From NCBI GenBank assembly GCA_030531005.1, contig JAUMTW010000001.1, positions 389,227-453,226 of the forward strand: a stretch of DNA of 64,000 bases, written 5' to 3'. Below, piece by piece: positions 1 through 7,564 of this stretch. The position numbers and the translations under genes were made by a program. The DNA is from Corynebacterium sp. (GTDB lineage: Bacteria > Actinomycetota > Actinomycetes > Mycobacteriales > Mycobacteriaceae). The notes beneath the pieces were generated by a model that saw only the letters and a list, made by a program, of their open reading frames with translations, was not told the origin of the DNA and searched no databases. Within the stretch, counting starts at the first letter, position 1. Each line of letters opens with the position of its first letter.

Positions 1-132
1 ATGACCCTTTTGCCCGGTGATGTCATCAGTACTGGTTCCCCAGCTGGTACCGCAGAGATGGTCCCGGGCGATTTTATTGAGATCGAAATTCCAGGGGTCG
101 GCAAGCTTGGGAATCCTGTGGAGCGTGCGTAG
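1..132 (+). CDS. Fumarylacetoacetate hydrolase (FAH) family protein, C-terminal end
   Basis: Frame 1 is open from the first base and ends at TAG 130-132, giving the last 43 residues of a protein that begins outside the window. The stretch PGDVISTGSPAGTAEMVPGD followed by a Gly-rich end is the typical C-terminal signature of FAH-family hydrolases and decarboxylases (VISTGTPAG near the metal/substrate site). In C. glutamicum an FAH-family oxaloacetate decarboxylase gene (odx, cg1458) lies just upstream of gltX, so the same role is plausible here, but the metal-binding residues are outside the window and the exact substrate cannot be judged. The ATG at base 1 is an internal Met, not the start. 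Confidence 0.8.
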   Translation: MTLLPGDVISTGSPAGTAEMVPGDFIEIEIPGVGKLGNPVERA

Positions 133-290
133 CCCCATGGCTATTTTTGGTGATGTGTCTTTAGTTCAGAATTTGAAAGGCTTTCACCGGGGTTCGTAAG
201 GGAAATAACTAAGTGCAATGAAAACTGCCTGTCTTTACCATGCATACTGCACAAGGGAAGGCAGGCATGATGCATTCTTTGCAGCGAACA

Positions 291-336
291 GGTGGCCATG
301 TATCAGGTGGGGCCATGTATCAAGTGGCCATGAATA
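291..336. repeat. Three imperfect tandem copies of a GTGGCCATGTATCA-like unit
   Basis: Units at 291-305 (ggtggccatgtatca), 306-322 (ggtggggccatgtatca) and 323-336 (agtggccatgaata) follow each other directly. The second has a 2-base expansion and the third is degenerate. No gene overlaps it and the function is unknown. Confidence 0.6.
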
Positions 337-704
337 GTGGTGCAGCAACCCATGACGGAGCATTTATGCACAGCACGAATGAAGTTGAGCTCTTATTTCC
401 TGTCAACATGCTGCTACCTAGTTTTATATGGTGATAGAAGTTTTTCGGCTGCCTTCGAGCGGGGAAGCGTAGCCCCGCACATTGCCGCGGAATCCGTACA
501 AATGGTGTGGTTGGGATCAATGAATACGCCGAATGTTCGTCGCTTTGCATGACACTATAGGGGTAGGCAAAGTTGAACGTAGGCGGTTGCAACCGAAGTG
601 GTGGGCTTACTACCAAAGCGAACCGGTCAGTGCCATTGCGTTGCTTATTTTGAACGCGCTAGGTAGGGGAGGCGGGCGAGGTAGTGAGAAAGTTTCAACT
701 GGAC

Positions 705-717
705 TACCATAGGCATC
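705..717 (+). promoter_or_regulatory. Likely -10 element for a leaderless gltX transcript
   Basis: TACCAT (705-710) fits the corynebacterial -10 pattern TANNNT and lies 7 bases before the gltX ATG. No Shine-Dalgarno sequence is present, so transcription probably starts at the ATG itself. No strong -35 is visible. Confidence 0.45.
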
Positions 718-2202
718 ATGTCTGATGTACGAGTACGTTTTTGCCCTTCGCCAACCGGCACCCCGCACGTAGGTATGGTGCGCACCGCCCTTTTTAACTG
801 GGGGTATGCCCGCCACAATGGTGGCAAGCTAGTCTTCCGCATAGAAGATACCGATAGTGCGCGTGACTCCGAAGAATCCTACCAGGCTATTATCGACTCT
901 TTGCAGTGGTTGGGTTTGGATTGGGATGAAGGCGTGGTTCTTGGAGGGCCACATGAGCCGTATCGTCAGTCGCAGCGCATGGACCTCTACGCCGACGTGC
1001 TTCAGCAGCTCAAGGATGCCGGATATGTTTATCCTGCATACTCCACTGCTGATGAGGTAGAGCAGCGCCATAAGGATGCTGGTCGCGATCCCAAGCTTGG
1101 ATATGACAACTTTGATCGTGGTTTAACTAAAGAGCAGATCAGTGCCTTCGAAGCTGAAGGTCGCAAGCCGGTTTGGCGCTTCAAGATGCCGGATAAAGAC
1201 TGGGCATGGCAAGATCTGGTCCGTGGCGAAATTGAATTTAAGTCCGCAACTCAGCCAGATTTCGTGGTCGCTCGCTCGAATGGAGCACCTCTGTATACTT
1301 TGGTAAATCCAGTGGATGATGCCCTCATGGGTATTACCCACGTACTTCGTGGTGAGGATCTGTTGCCTTCCACCCCGCGCCAGCTAGCCCTGTATGAGGC
1401 TTTGGTCGCTCTTGGTATTGCCAAACAAACCCCACAGTTTGCTCACCTTCCATTCGTGATGGGTGAGGGGAATAAAAAGCTTTCGAAACGTGATCCACAA
1501 TCAAACCTGTTTAACCACCGCGATAAGGGCATCATCCCTGAAGGTATGCTGAACTACCTCGCGCTGCTTGGATGGTCGCTGTCGAAAGACCAAGATATCT
1601 TCGGCGTGGATGAATTCGTCGCGAATTTTGATGTCGCTAAGGTCCTGGCAAATCCAGCTCGCTTTGATCAGAAGAAGCTGGAGGCCATTAACGCCGATCA
1701 CATCCGCTTGTTGGAGCCCGCTGATTTCGAAGCGCGCCTGCGCGAGTACCTGCGCGAGTACTACGATTTCCCAGCAGATTATCCGGCAGAGAAGTTCGCA
1801 TTTGCGGCTACCCTGGTGCAAACTCGCATTAAGACTTTGTCAGAGGCCTGGGACCTATTACGCTTTTTGGTTACCGCTGATGCGGATCTCGTCTTAGATG
1901 AGAAATCTGCGAAGAAGAATCTCAAGGAAGCGGCCATTGAGCCATTGGACAGAGCCATTGCCGTGCTTGAAGGAATTGATACTTGGGAAACTGAGTGCAT
2001 TCAAGAGGTTCTACAGCAGGCATTGATTGAAGAGCTGGGCTTAAAACCACGTGTTGCCTTCGGAGCGTTGCGCGTTGGTATTTCGGGCCAGGCTGTAAGC
2101 CCGCCACTGTTTGAGTCCATGGAACTATTGGGCAAGAAATCAACCTTACACCGTTTGCGTACAGCTCGCGAACAGACCCCGTTTGTGCCTGCTGCGCAGT
2201 AA
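718..2202 (+). CDS. gltX: Glutamyl-tRNA synthetase
   Basis: Charges tRNA-Glu with glutamate in the cytoplasm; a class I aminoacyl-tRNA synthetase of 494 residues, the usual bacterial length. The HIGH-type motif is PHVG at residues 16-19 (after SPTGT) and the KMSKS-type motif is KLSKR at about 254-258. Together with VFRIEDTD near residue 40 these are diagnostic of GluRS. The C-terminal half is the helical anticodon-binding region. Most bacteria with GluRS but no GlnRS also mischarge tRNA-Gln and repair it with GatCAB; whether that holds here cannot be seen. It lies immediately before tRNA-Gln and tRNA-Glu genes, a fitting context. The ATG start is preceded by a -10 element rather than a ribosome-binding site, so translation is probably leaderless. 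Confidence 0.98.
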   Translation: MSDVRVRFCPSPTGTPHVGMVRTALFNWGYARHNGGKLVFRIEDTDSARDSEESYQAIIDSLQWLGLDWDEGVVLGGPHEPYRQSQRMDLYADVLQQLKDAGYVYPAYSTADEVEQRHKDAGRDPKLGYDNFDRGLTKEQISAFEAEGRKPVWRFKMPDKDWAWQDLVRGEIEFKSATQPDFVVARSNGAPLYTLVNPVDDALMGITHVLRGEDLLPSTPRQLALYEALVALGIAKQTPQFAHLPFVMGEGNKKLSKRDPQSNLFNHRDKGIIPEGMLNYLALLGWSLSKDQDIFGVDEFVANFDVAKVLANPARFDQKKLEAINADHIRLLEPADFEARLREYLREYYDFPADYPAEKFAFAATLVQTRIKTLSEAWDLLRFLVTADADLVLDEKSAKKNLKEAAIEPLDRAIAVLEGIDTWETECIQEVLQQALIEELGLKPRVAFGALRVGISGQAVSPPLFESMELLGKKSTLHRLRTAREQTPFVPAAQ

Positions 2203-2329
2203 GTGTTGGGCTGCAAGACTGTGGAAGGCAATACGGGGCGCAAAGTGAGGGAGTGTCGCTTCCTCGCTTTGCTTGATGTGTCTCCATGGTCGAAACCGCT
2301 TTGATTGCGATGCTTTAAAAATAGCTATT

Positions 2330-2359
2330 AAGGTGCGGGTTTGTGTGAACCCTCGCCTT
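2330..2359 (+). terminator. Weak hairpin downstream of gltX
   Basis: aaggtgcgggtt (2330-2341) pairs with aaccctcgcctt (2348-2359), with one GU pair and one mismatch, around a 6-base loop. No T-run follows, so at best it is a weak terminator. It overlaps the putative tRNA promoter. Confidence 0.3.
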
Positions 2360-2370
2360 ATGGTTATAGT
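2341..2370 (+). promoter_or_regulatory. Promoter of the tRNA-Gln/tRNA-Glu unit
   Basis: TTGTGT (2341-2346) and TATAGT (2365-2370), separated by 18 bases, form a good vegetative promoter. Transcription would begin near 2377, about 58 bases before tRNA-Gln. Confidence 0.5.
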
Positions 2371-2434
2371 ATTCCCCGTTGCAGTTAATGACTAGCGAGC
2401 TTTTAGAAGCTCATAGTTAGTGACAAGTAACAAG

Positions 2435-2506
2435 TGGCCTATGGTGTAATTGGCAACACAACGGTTTCTGGTACCGTCATTCTAGGTTCGAGTCCTGGTA
2501 GGCCAG
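2435..2506 (+). tRNA. tRNA-Gln (anticodon CTG)
   Basis: A complete cloverleaf of 72 bases. The acceptor TGGCCTA (2435-2441) pairs with TAGGCCA (2499-2505). The anticodon stem ACGGT/ACCGT encloses loop TTCTGGT with anticodon CTG, and the T-arm contains GGTTCGAGTCC. G2506 is the discriminator. The 3' CCA is not encoded. Confidence 0.97.
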
Positions 2507-2531
2507 CAGCGAATTTATTCGCTTGTTCTAA

Positions 2532-2604
2532 GCCCCGTTCGTCTAGCGGCCTAGGACGCCGGCCTCTCACGCCGGTAACACGGGTTCAAATCCCGTACGG
2601 GGTA
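2532..2604 (+). tRNA. tRNA-Glu (anticodon CTC), copy 1
   Basis: A cloverleaf of 73 bases: acceptor GCCCCGT/ACGGGGT (first pair G-T) and an anticodon stem GCCGG-loop-CCGGT region with loop CCTCTCA and anticodon CTC; T-loop GTTCAAATC. CCA is not encoded. It is identical over all 73 bases to the copy at 5727-5799. It lies 25 bases after tRNA-Gln and is probably cotranscribed with it. Confidence 0.97.
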
Positions 2605-2609
2605 CAATT

Positions 2610-2643
2610 GCCCGCTTCCTTACGATCAAGGAAGCGGGCTTTT
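2610..2643 (+). terminator. Rho-independent terminator of the tRNA unit
   Basis: gcccgcttcctt (2610-2621) pairs perfectly with aaggaagcgggc (2628-2639) around a 6-base loop, followed by TTTT. Confidence 0.9.
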
Positions 2644-2644
2644 G

Positions 2645-3009
2645 CTTTGTAGCAACACGGCTTCTGTATGACAGTACGGATCGGGGCCGTGATGTATAGA
2701 TTACTACAATGCCTTGCTGAACTATGAGGGCGGCTAGGAGAGCACAAGGGCTGCCTCCTGCGGCGAAGACCCCCGTAAGCGCATTAAATCTCATTGCCAT
2801 GAAACGCTGCCATGAAACGCTCTGAATTCAACGAGCGATATCAGCGGTGGAAGTGTGCCTGTATGCTTCCCCATACAAGGTACACTCCGTCTTAAGGCCT
2901 CTTTGCCAATATTGAAACAAGTGACAAGTTGCTGCGTTCTTCGCCGGAAAGCCAGTCTGCGGACCAGGTATTCTGGGTAACGAGAACAACGACACTGGAG
3001 TAATTAACT
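2645..3009. other. Intergenic region before the acidic membrane protein gene
   Basis: No gene is seen. TATTCT (about 2969-2974) is a candidate -10 for the downstream gene, and GGAG lies 9-10 bases before its ATG. Confidence 0.4.
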
Positions 3010-4299
3010 ATGAGTGACAAGCCCGAACAACCTCAAGATCCAATCCCTGCTGAGCACGAGCCAGAGGTTGAGGAATTAACCACTGAAGCATTCCTCGCAG
3101 GCGACGAGGCCACCACAGTAGCAGATGAGACTGCTGCCGCTGATGCTGACTTCGCAGACCGCGATGTTGCTTCTGGCGATGTTGCTGAGGTTGGGGCAGA
3201 AGAAGAGGCAGCTGATGCCTTAGAGGATGCCTCAGAGGATGCCTCAACTGAGTTAACCTCCGCATCTGGAGAGGCAAAAGATGATGCCGCTGCGGCAACT
3301 GGGCGCCACACCCAGTACATCCCACCTGCTGAGACCCCGGCAGAAGAGCATTCTGGCGGCAAAGGCATGAAGGCAGCTATTGCCATTGTGGTGGTATTGA
3401 TCCTGTTCGTTGTTGGCGGGCTAATACACATTTTCAGCGGCAATGATGACGATGAAGAAAACACAGCGAGCTCCAGCAGTTCATCATCGGTGACTTCTAG
3501 CTCAGTAGCCCTGGCTGCAGTGGATTTTGGAACCACCGATTTAGACTCCGTGCACCCAGCCCCACTGCCGGCCACACCGCGTACTTGGGGTGACTACACT
3601 GAATACGGCCGCTGGAATAATAGCCTGAAATTAGAAGCAGGCCAGAAAGAAGCACGCCTCGCAGCGTCTGGCAATCAGGCGTGGGAAATACCTGCTAAGT
3701 GCATGGACGTACGTTTTGTGGTGAACTTCAGCTCGGAGGCGGGGGAAGTGGTCACCAGCTTGTATACCCCAGAAAATGTGCAGTTGAATACGGCGACTCA
3801 CGAAAAGGGTTGGGCCTTCTTCAGCGGCTGCACAGATATGCGTCTGGTATTACCGAGCGCAGCGACCAATTCCACTATCGTTGATTACTCGGTCGTGGCA
3901 TATCGGGTGAACACCACGACGTCTTCCAGTGAGCCGGTAGAATCCCCAATTGCAACGCTGGAAGAACAGTCGACTGAGAAGTCAACGAATGAGCAAACGA
4001 GCACGACGCGTGCTGTAGCACCTGCACCGGTCGAGTCATCGGCTACTGAAGCACCGGCACCAGCCCCGGCACCTGCGCAGCAACCTGCGCAGCAACTTGC
4101 GACTTCTACGCAGCAGCCAGAAAACTCGAATACCGGCGATCCAATCTTGATTCAATGCTGGGTTGGCCCAGATGGCCAGCCATGGGGCCAGTTCAACAAC
4201 GGCCAGCGTGGCCCAGCAGACTGCACACCATATGATCCAAATGCTGCCGTGCGAACCCAGTCCAGTGAAGAAGGCGTCGACGTTGAGGATAACGAGTAG
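3010..4299 (+). CDS. Acidic single-pass membrane protein with extracytoplasmic domain, function unknown
   Basis: 429 residues. Residues 1-115 are strikingly acidic and Ala/Glu/Asp-rich, predicted disordered and cytoplasmic. One hydrophobic helix spans about residues 120-143 (GMKAAIAIVVVLILFVVGG). It is followed by an acidic patch (NDDDEEN), a poly-Ser linker and a folded outside domain of about 150 residues with two cysteines (KCMDVRF and SGCTDMRL) that could form a disulfide. A Thr/Ser/Pro/Ala/Gln-rich linker leads to a C-terminal segment with two more cysteines (IQCWVGPDGQ and PADCTPYD). The layout suggests a cell-envelope sensor or scaffold, but no family was recognised. The start has GGAG upstream. 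The gene lies between the two tRNA-Glu copies and ahead of a second secreted unknown, and ends at a hairpin (4335-4370). Confidence 0.8.
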   Translation: MSDKPEQPQDPIPAEHEPEVEELTTEAFLAGDEATTVADETAAADADFADRDVASGDVAEVGAEEEAADALEDASEDASTELTSASGEAKDDAAAATGRHTQYIPPAETPAEEHSGGKGMKAAIAIVVVLILFVVGGLIHIFSGNDDDEENTASSSSSSSVTSSSVALAAVDFGTTDLDSVHPAPLPATPRTWGDYTEYGRWNNSLKLEAGQKEARLAASGNQAWEIPAKCMDVRFVVNFSSEAGEVVTSLYTPENVQLNTATHEKGWAFFSGCTDMRLVLPSAATNSTIVDYSVVAYRVNTTTSSSEPVESPIATLEEQSTEKSTNEQTSTTRAVAPAPVESSATEAPAPAPAPAQQPAQQLATSTQQPENSNTGDPILIQCWVGPDGQPWGQFNNGQRGPADCTPYDPNAAVRTQSSEEGVDVEDNE

Positions 4300-4334
4300 A
4301 GTGCTCAGCACGCCTTAAAATCTGCACAGCCGTG

Positions 4335-4381
4335 ATCGCAGGTTTACTTGACGAAGAGTAAGCCTGCGATTGTGTGCTTTC
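4335..4381 (+). terminator. Probable terminator after the acidic membrane protein gene
   Basis: atcgcaggtttact (4335-4348) pairs with agtaagcctgcgat (4357-4370) with one GU pair and an 8-base loop, followed by a T-rich tract (tgtgtgctttc). Confidence 0.6.
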
Positions 4382-4604
4382 TACGGCTGGAATACTGCAA
4401 CTGGACAATACCTTGTGATCTACATTCCGAGCAGCTCCAAACTGTACCGACAACATGTGCACAGTTTCTCAGGATTGAGGATTGAATCTCTTTTTGCTTT
4501 CGCGCATGTTGAGACCTGGCTGGTTGACACTTGTTATGAAGCTGTGATTTTCTTGAACAGTACTCTTTGAGAATAAAATTTATTATCCACAGGAAAGGAA
4601 AAGT

Positions 4605-5327
4605 ATGCATCGACGGATCGCCGCCCTTACTTTTGCAACCGTGCTGCCCCTTGCTGCAATGCAGCCAGCCCAGGCTGCAACCCCAGGTTCCGAGGCCTTC
4701 GTAGGTTCAGTTTTTAGCCGCGTGGTTGATTTCTTTGGCGGGTTCTTTGGCTCCGAAGATGCCGCTGCCGCCGAGACCACCACCGTTGAGGCGAGCACTG
4801 CCGAGACCACCACCGCATCTGATGAAGTTGAGATGGTCTCCTTCGACTGTCCAGGTTCGACCACTCAATACTTCGAGATCGAAGGTGGGATTGCAGCTGT
4901 AGGTCCTGCACTGTGCTGGGCACCTGCTGATCAGGTAGAGGAGATCTTGGCTGCTGCCACCGCGACCGCTGATGCATCCGAGGAGAGCGTAAGCGATCAA
5001 GGGGATCAAGAGGGCAACGAAGAAGCGATTTCCTTCAAGTGCCCTGCAGTCGCCCCAGTTGCCAAGGAGGTTGACGGTAAATACGTGCTCGTTGACGAAG
5101 GCGTGTGCTGGAAGCCAAGTGGAAGTTCGGAGGCCTCTGATAAGGATGAGCACGCCGCGACTGTAGACAAAGAACAGGTAGTTGACGCTGCAGCAGAGGG
5201 CGATGCCGATGATTACATCAGTGTTCCTTGTGAAGGTTCGCCTGAGGTCACCGAGGTTGATGGGAAGCAGGTATTCACTGGTACCGGCCTATGCTTTGTA
5301 GAAGCAGGCGAACTCGCGAACGCCTAA
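4605..5327 (+). CDS. Secreted protein with three Cys-pair repeats, function unknown
   Basis: 240 residues. A Sec signal peptide (MHRRIAALTF to QPAQA, about 24 residues, AQA cleavage site) is followed by an acidic Ala/Thr/Glu-rich protein. Three related modules stand out: (S-F-D-C-P ... A-L-C-W), (S-F-K-C-P ... G-V-C-W) and (S-V-P-C-E ... G-L-C-F), with cysteines at 82/104, 146/168 and 209/230. Spacing within each pair is a constant 21-22 residues and each pair could form one disulfide. Modules two and three share an E-V-D-G-K core. Linkers are acidic and rich in Ala, Glu and Ser, as in many corynebacterial wall proteins, but no LPXTG motif or lipobox is present. The ribosome-binding site AGGAAAGGAAAAGT precedes the ATG. 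I do not recognise the family; binding of a cell-wall or host ligand is only a guess. Confidence 0.82.
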   Translation: MHRRIAALTFATVLPLAAMQPAQAATPGSEAFVGSVFSRVVDFFGGFFGSEDAAAAETTTVEASTAETTTASDEVEMVSFDCPGSTTQYFEIEGGIAAVGPALCWAPADQVEEILAAATATADASEESVSDQGDQEGNEEAISFKCPAVAPVAKEVDGKYVLVDEGVCWKPSGSSEASDKDEHAATVDKEQVVDAAAEGDADDYISVPCEGSPEVTEVDGKQVFTGTGLCFVEAGELANA

Positions 5328-5471
5328 GCAAAGTCTGAAATACGTCTTTGGGCTGCAAGGATGATGAAGGAATGGCTGCCGAGAACAGGCTTGCTTTGAT
5401 ATCGCCGTGGATTCCGCTGCAAGTATACTGAGCGCTGCAGCAGAGGCGCATTCCAAGGAAAAACGTTGTCC

Positions 5472-5499
5472 CCCCAAGGTCCCCTCCCTTGGGGGTTTC
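5472..5499 (+). terminator. Terminator after the Cys-repeat gene
   Basis: cccccaagg (5472-5480) pairs perfectly with ccttggggg (5488-5496) around 7 bases, followed by TTT. Confidence 0.75.
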
Positions 5500-5620
5500 G
5501 AGTTTCCCAGGTTGATCAGGCACCGATGCGTGTCTGTCTCTTATGCTTGTGTCAATATTTCCACGGGCACGACAAGCAATAGGCTGGTGAACAGTGTTGC
5601 ACAATGAAACTTTCATAGTT

Positions 5621-5648
5621 TTGCGCTTGGGAAATGCTGTGCTACTAT
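5621..5648 (+). promoter_or_regulatory. Promoter of the second tRNA-Glu gene
   Basis: TTGCGC (5621-5626) and TACTAT (5643-5648), spaced 16 bases. The start would be near 5655, about 72 bases upstream of the tRNA. Confidence 0.45.
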
Positions 5649-5726
5649 CAAGCACAGCGAAGAGCAGTGCGCATCCCTCGCCAGTTTCGTGGTGAGTAGG
5701 GCGCGCTATTTTTCTTCTCTTGCTAG

Positions 5727-5799
5727 GCCCCGTTCGTCTAGCGGCCTAGGACGCCGGCCTCTCACGCCGGTAACACGGGTTCAAATCCCGTACGGGGTA
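5727..5799 (+). tRNA. tRNA-Glu (anticodon CTC), copy 2
   Basis: Identical over 73 bases to the tRNA at 2532-2604. The identity runs only 2 bases further downstream and stops at once upstream, so the duplicated unit is essentially the tRNA itself. Confidence 0.97.
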
Positions 5800-5806
5800 C
5801 ATGAAT

Positions 5807-5838
5807 AAGGCAACACCGATATCGGTGTTGCCTTTTTT
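5807..5838 (+). terminator. Terminator of tRNA-Glu copy 2
   Basis: aaggcaacaccgat (5807-5820) is followed directly by its exact complement atcggtgttgcctt (5821-5834) and TTTT. Confidence 0.9.
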
Positions 5839-5968
5839 GTAACTGTTCCCGCATGGCAAATAGCCTGGGACGCTAGTAGCCTTCAGGGTGCGACCTGTGC
5901 AAGACCAGTAACCAGCACCTAATCTTGCGTTCACTGTGTTTCCAGGTCCGCTTACTACAATGGTTCTC

Positions 5969-6580
5969 ATGCAGCAATTGTTATCCCCGCGCCTTTTTCG
6001 CGCCTTCGAGCGCAGTGCTTATATCCACCGTAATCAGGTGCGCAAAAGCACGCAGATTCCCTATATCTCGCATCTTGCTGGAGTGATGTGTCTGTGTGCC
6101 CAAGCCGGAGGACATGAAGATGTGTTGATTGCTGCACTGTTGCACGATGCGCTGGAAGATGTACCGGAAGAAATCAGCGCAAGCGATATTGGCGTGGAGT
6201 TCGGTACGAGGGTACAAGCCTTGGTGGAGCTCGTGACCAAGGACGATAGCCTTCCTACTTGGCAAGAGCGTGCGGATGCATATCTGAGCCGACTTAAAGT
6301 TGCGCCCGAAGAATATCAAGCAGAATTGTGGCTGCTAGTGCTTGCCGATAAGCACTATAACTTAAGCAGCATTCTGTATGATCCTATTGCAACGCAGCCG
6401 GAATTCTGGGGGCGTTTTCGATCCACACCCACCCAGCAACTCTGGTGGTATAGAGAAGTTTTGCAGCACAGTAAGCCCTGGGTGCCGCGAGTATTATGGG
6501 AGGAATACCGAACCCAAGTAGCATCCTTTGCGGAATTAGTTGCGGAAGTGAGCCGAGAGCTCCCGGGCGGCATTGCGTAA
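5969..6580 (+). CDS. HD-domain phosphohydrolase (SpoT/MESH1-like)
   Basis: 203 residues from ATG 5969. The order of motifs (H-R-N-Q-V-R-K..., then PYISHLAGV, then LLHDALED with the HD pair, then LADKHYN) matches the hydrolase half of RelA/SpoT proteins and the small Mesh1-like enzymes that cleave (p)ppGpp or related nucleotides. No synthetase or TGS domain is present, so it would be a stand-alone hydrolase. An upstream GTG (5936) and ATG (5960) are in frame, but TACAAT at 5956-5961 sits 7 bases before ATG 5969, which favours a leaderless start there. The 3' end overlaps the converging ltbR gene by 45 bases. Substrate identity is inferred from family resemblance only. Confidence 0.85.
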   Translation: MQQLLSPRLFRAFERSAYIHRNQVRKSTQIPYISHLAGVMCLCAQAGGHEDVLIAALLHDALEDVPEEISASDIGVEFGTRVQALVELVTKDDSLPTWQERADAYLSRLKVAPEEYQAELWLLVLADKHYNLSSILYDPIATQPEFWGRFRSTPTQQLWWYREVLQHSKPWVPRVLWEEYRTQVASFAELVAEVSRELPGGIA

Positions 6581-7258
6581 TTCTGGGATCCAGCTAGCTT
6601 GAGCTACCTCACCCATCCGCCCGGCAGGCCCGGAGACAGAAAGTACTGAGTGTAGATTGCCTAAGGCATCAAACACTGGGGCAGAAGCGCTAGCAAGGCC
6701 GACTTCGCGTTCACTGCTGGAAGTGGCAAAGCCGTGCTCTTTTGTCAGGGCGATCGCTTGTGCATCAAAAGTGGCCTCTGCTAATAAGGCCTCTTGGAGA
6801 TGTGGAGTATAAGCCAAGAATACCTTTGCCGCTGATCCTGCGGTCAGTGGTAGACGAGTGCCAACGGGAACGGTATTTTGTAAACCAGCCGCCGGTTCTT
6901 GAGCTGCTATGCAGACACGGGTGGTTCCAGCTAATTGATACAGCTGCACGGATTCACCGGAGGTGTGCATTAGCCGCGCCATGATCGGCGAAGCGATATC
7001 AATGAGTTTGGTGGAGCTACCTGCACCAATGGATGCCAGTACGCTGCCCACAGTCCACTTGCCATCGTGAGTGCGAGTCAGCATGTTGTGGGTCTCGAGT
7101 GCGGTGGCTAGTCGGTGGGTGGTTGCACGCGGGAGTTCAGTTTCCTCTGCGAGTTCTGCCAGGCTTAGTGGTTGTTCAGCGACAGCGAGCATGATGGAGA
7201 TGGCGCGATCGAGCACCTTGATACTGCTGGTGGCAGATGTGAGCTTGTTATTTCCCAT
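6536..7258 (-). CDS. ltbR: IclR-family regulator of leucine/tryptophan biosynthesis, LtbR-like
   Basis: 240 residues. An N-terminal winged helix-turn-helix (about 12-70, with LSLAELAEETELPRATTHRL) is followed by an IclR effector domain (about 80-240). It is divergent from leuCD, exactly the position of ltbR (cg1486) in C. glutamicum, whose product represses leuB, leuCD and trp genes. The N-terminal TSSIKVLDRAISIMLAVAE closely resembles what I remember of that family. It likely acts on the 306-base region it shares with leuC. Identity as LtbR rests on similarity plus context and is strong; its effector is not known. Confidence 0.92.
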   Translation of the reverse strand: MGNNKLTSATSSIKVLDRAISIMLAVAEQPLSLAELAEETELPRATTHRLATALETHNMLTRTHDGKWTVGSVLASIGAGSSTKLIDIASPIMARLMHTSGESVQLYQLAGTTRVCIAAQEPAAGLQNTVPVGTRLPLTAGSAAKVFLAYTPHLQEALLAEATFDAQAIALTKEHGFATSSSEREVGLASASAPVFDALGNLHSVLSVSGPAGRMGEVAQASWIPELRNAARELSAHFRN

Positions 7259-7564
7259 GCCCTGATATTAACATCTCATTTTACGGAATGTTACTTGCGG
7301 TTTTTGGCTAAAAATTCCAACAGGTGAGACGAAGCCGGGACTGGCAGCAAATAGTAGCAACCGGAAAAGCAAGATGACCCTAACAAGCGTTTCGAACTGG
7401 ATCCTGTTAGGCTTCTGGCTAGCTTATAAACGAATACACCACAGCTATGCAGCATAAAGCCGTCATAATCTTCGGGCTACCAAGCCCAGACGAACTGAGT
7501 AAGCACCGCTGTACAGCTACACGGCTCCATAACGACGCTTGAGAGGAAAGAGGTGAAATGATCC
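7259..7564. promoter_or_regulatory. Divergent ltbR/leuC control region
   Basis: Carries both promoters. An AT-rich near-palindrome, TGATATTAACATCTCA (7262-7277), sits right at the ltbR start and is a candidate autoregulatory operator. TATAAA (7425-7430) is a candidate -10 for leuC, which would give a leader of about 125 bases. The leuC ribosome-binding region is GAGAGGAAAGAGGTG just before 7565. A small frame (7446-7541) in the leader has no run of Leu codons, so I see no attenuator. Confidence 0.45.

Larger units (their letters stand above)
133..717. other. Intergenic region upstream of gltX
   Basis: No convincing gene is seen in these 585 bases. The short open frames on both strands lack ribosome-binding sites and resemble no family I know. 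It holds a short imperfect tandem repeat (291-336) and, at its right edge, the likely gltX promoter. Confidence 0.6.

Noticed and set aside
137..199. Short frame starting ATG right after the FAH gene end
   Set aside because: Only about 20 codons, no ribosome-binding site, no homology evident.
7446..7541. Possible leader peptide in the leuC leader
   Set aside because: The 31-codon frame has no cluster of Leu codons and no terminator/antiterminator pair, so leucine attenuation is not supported.
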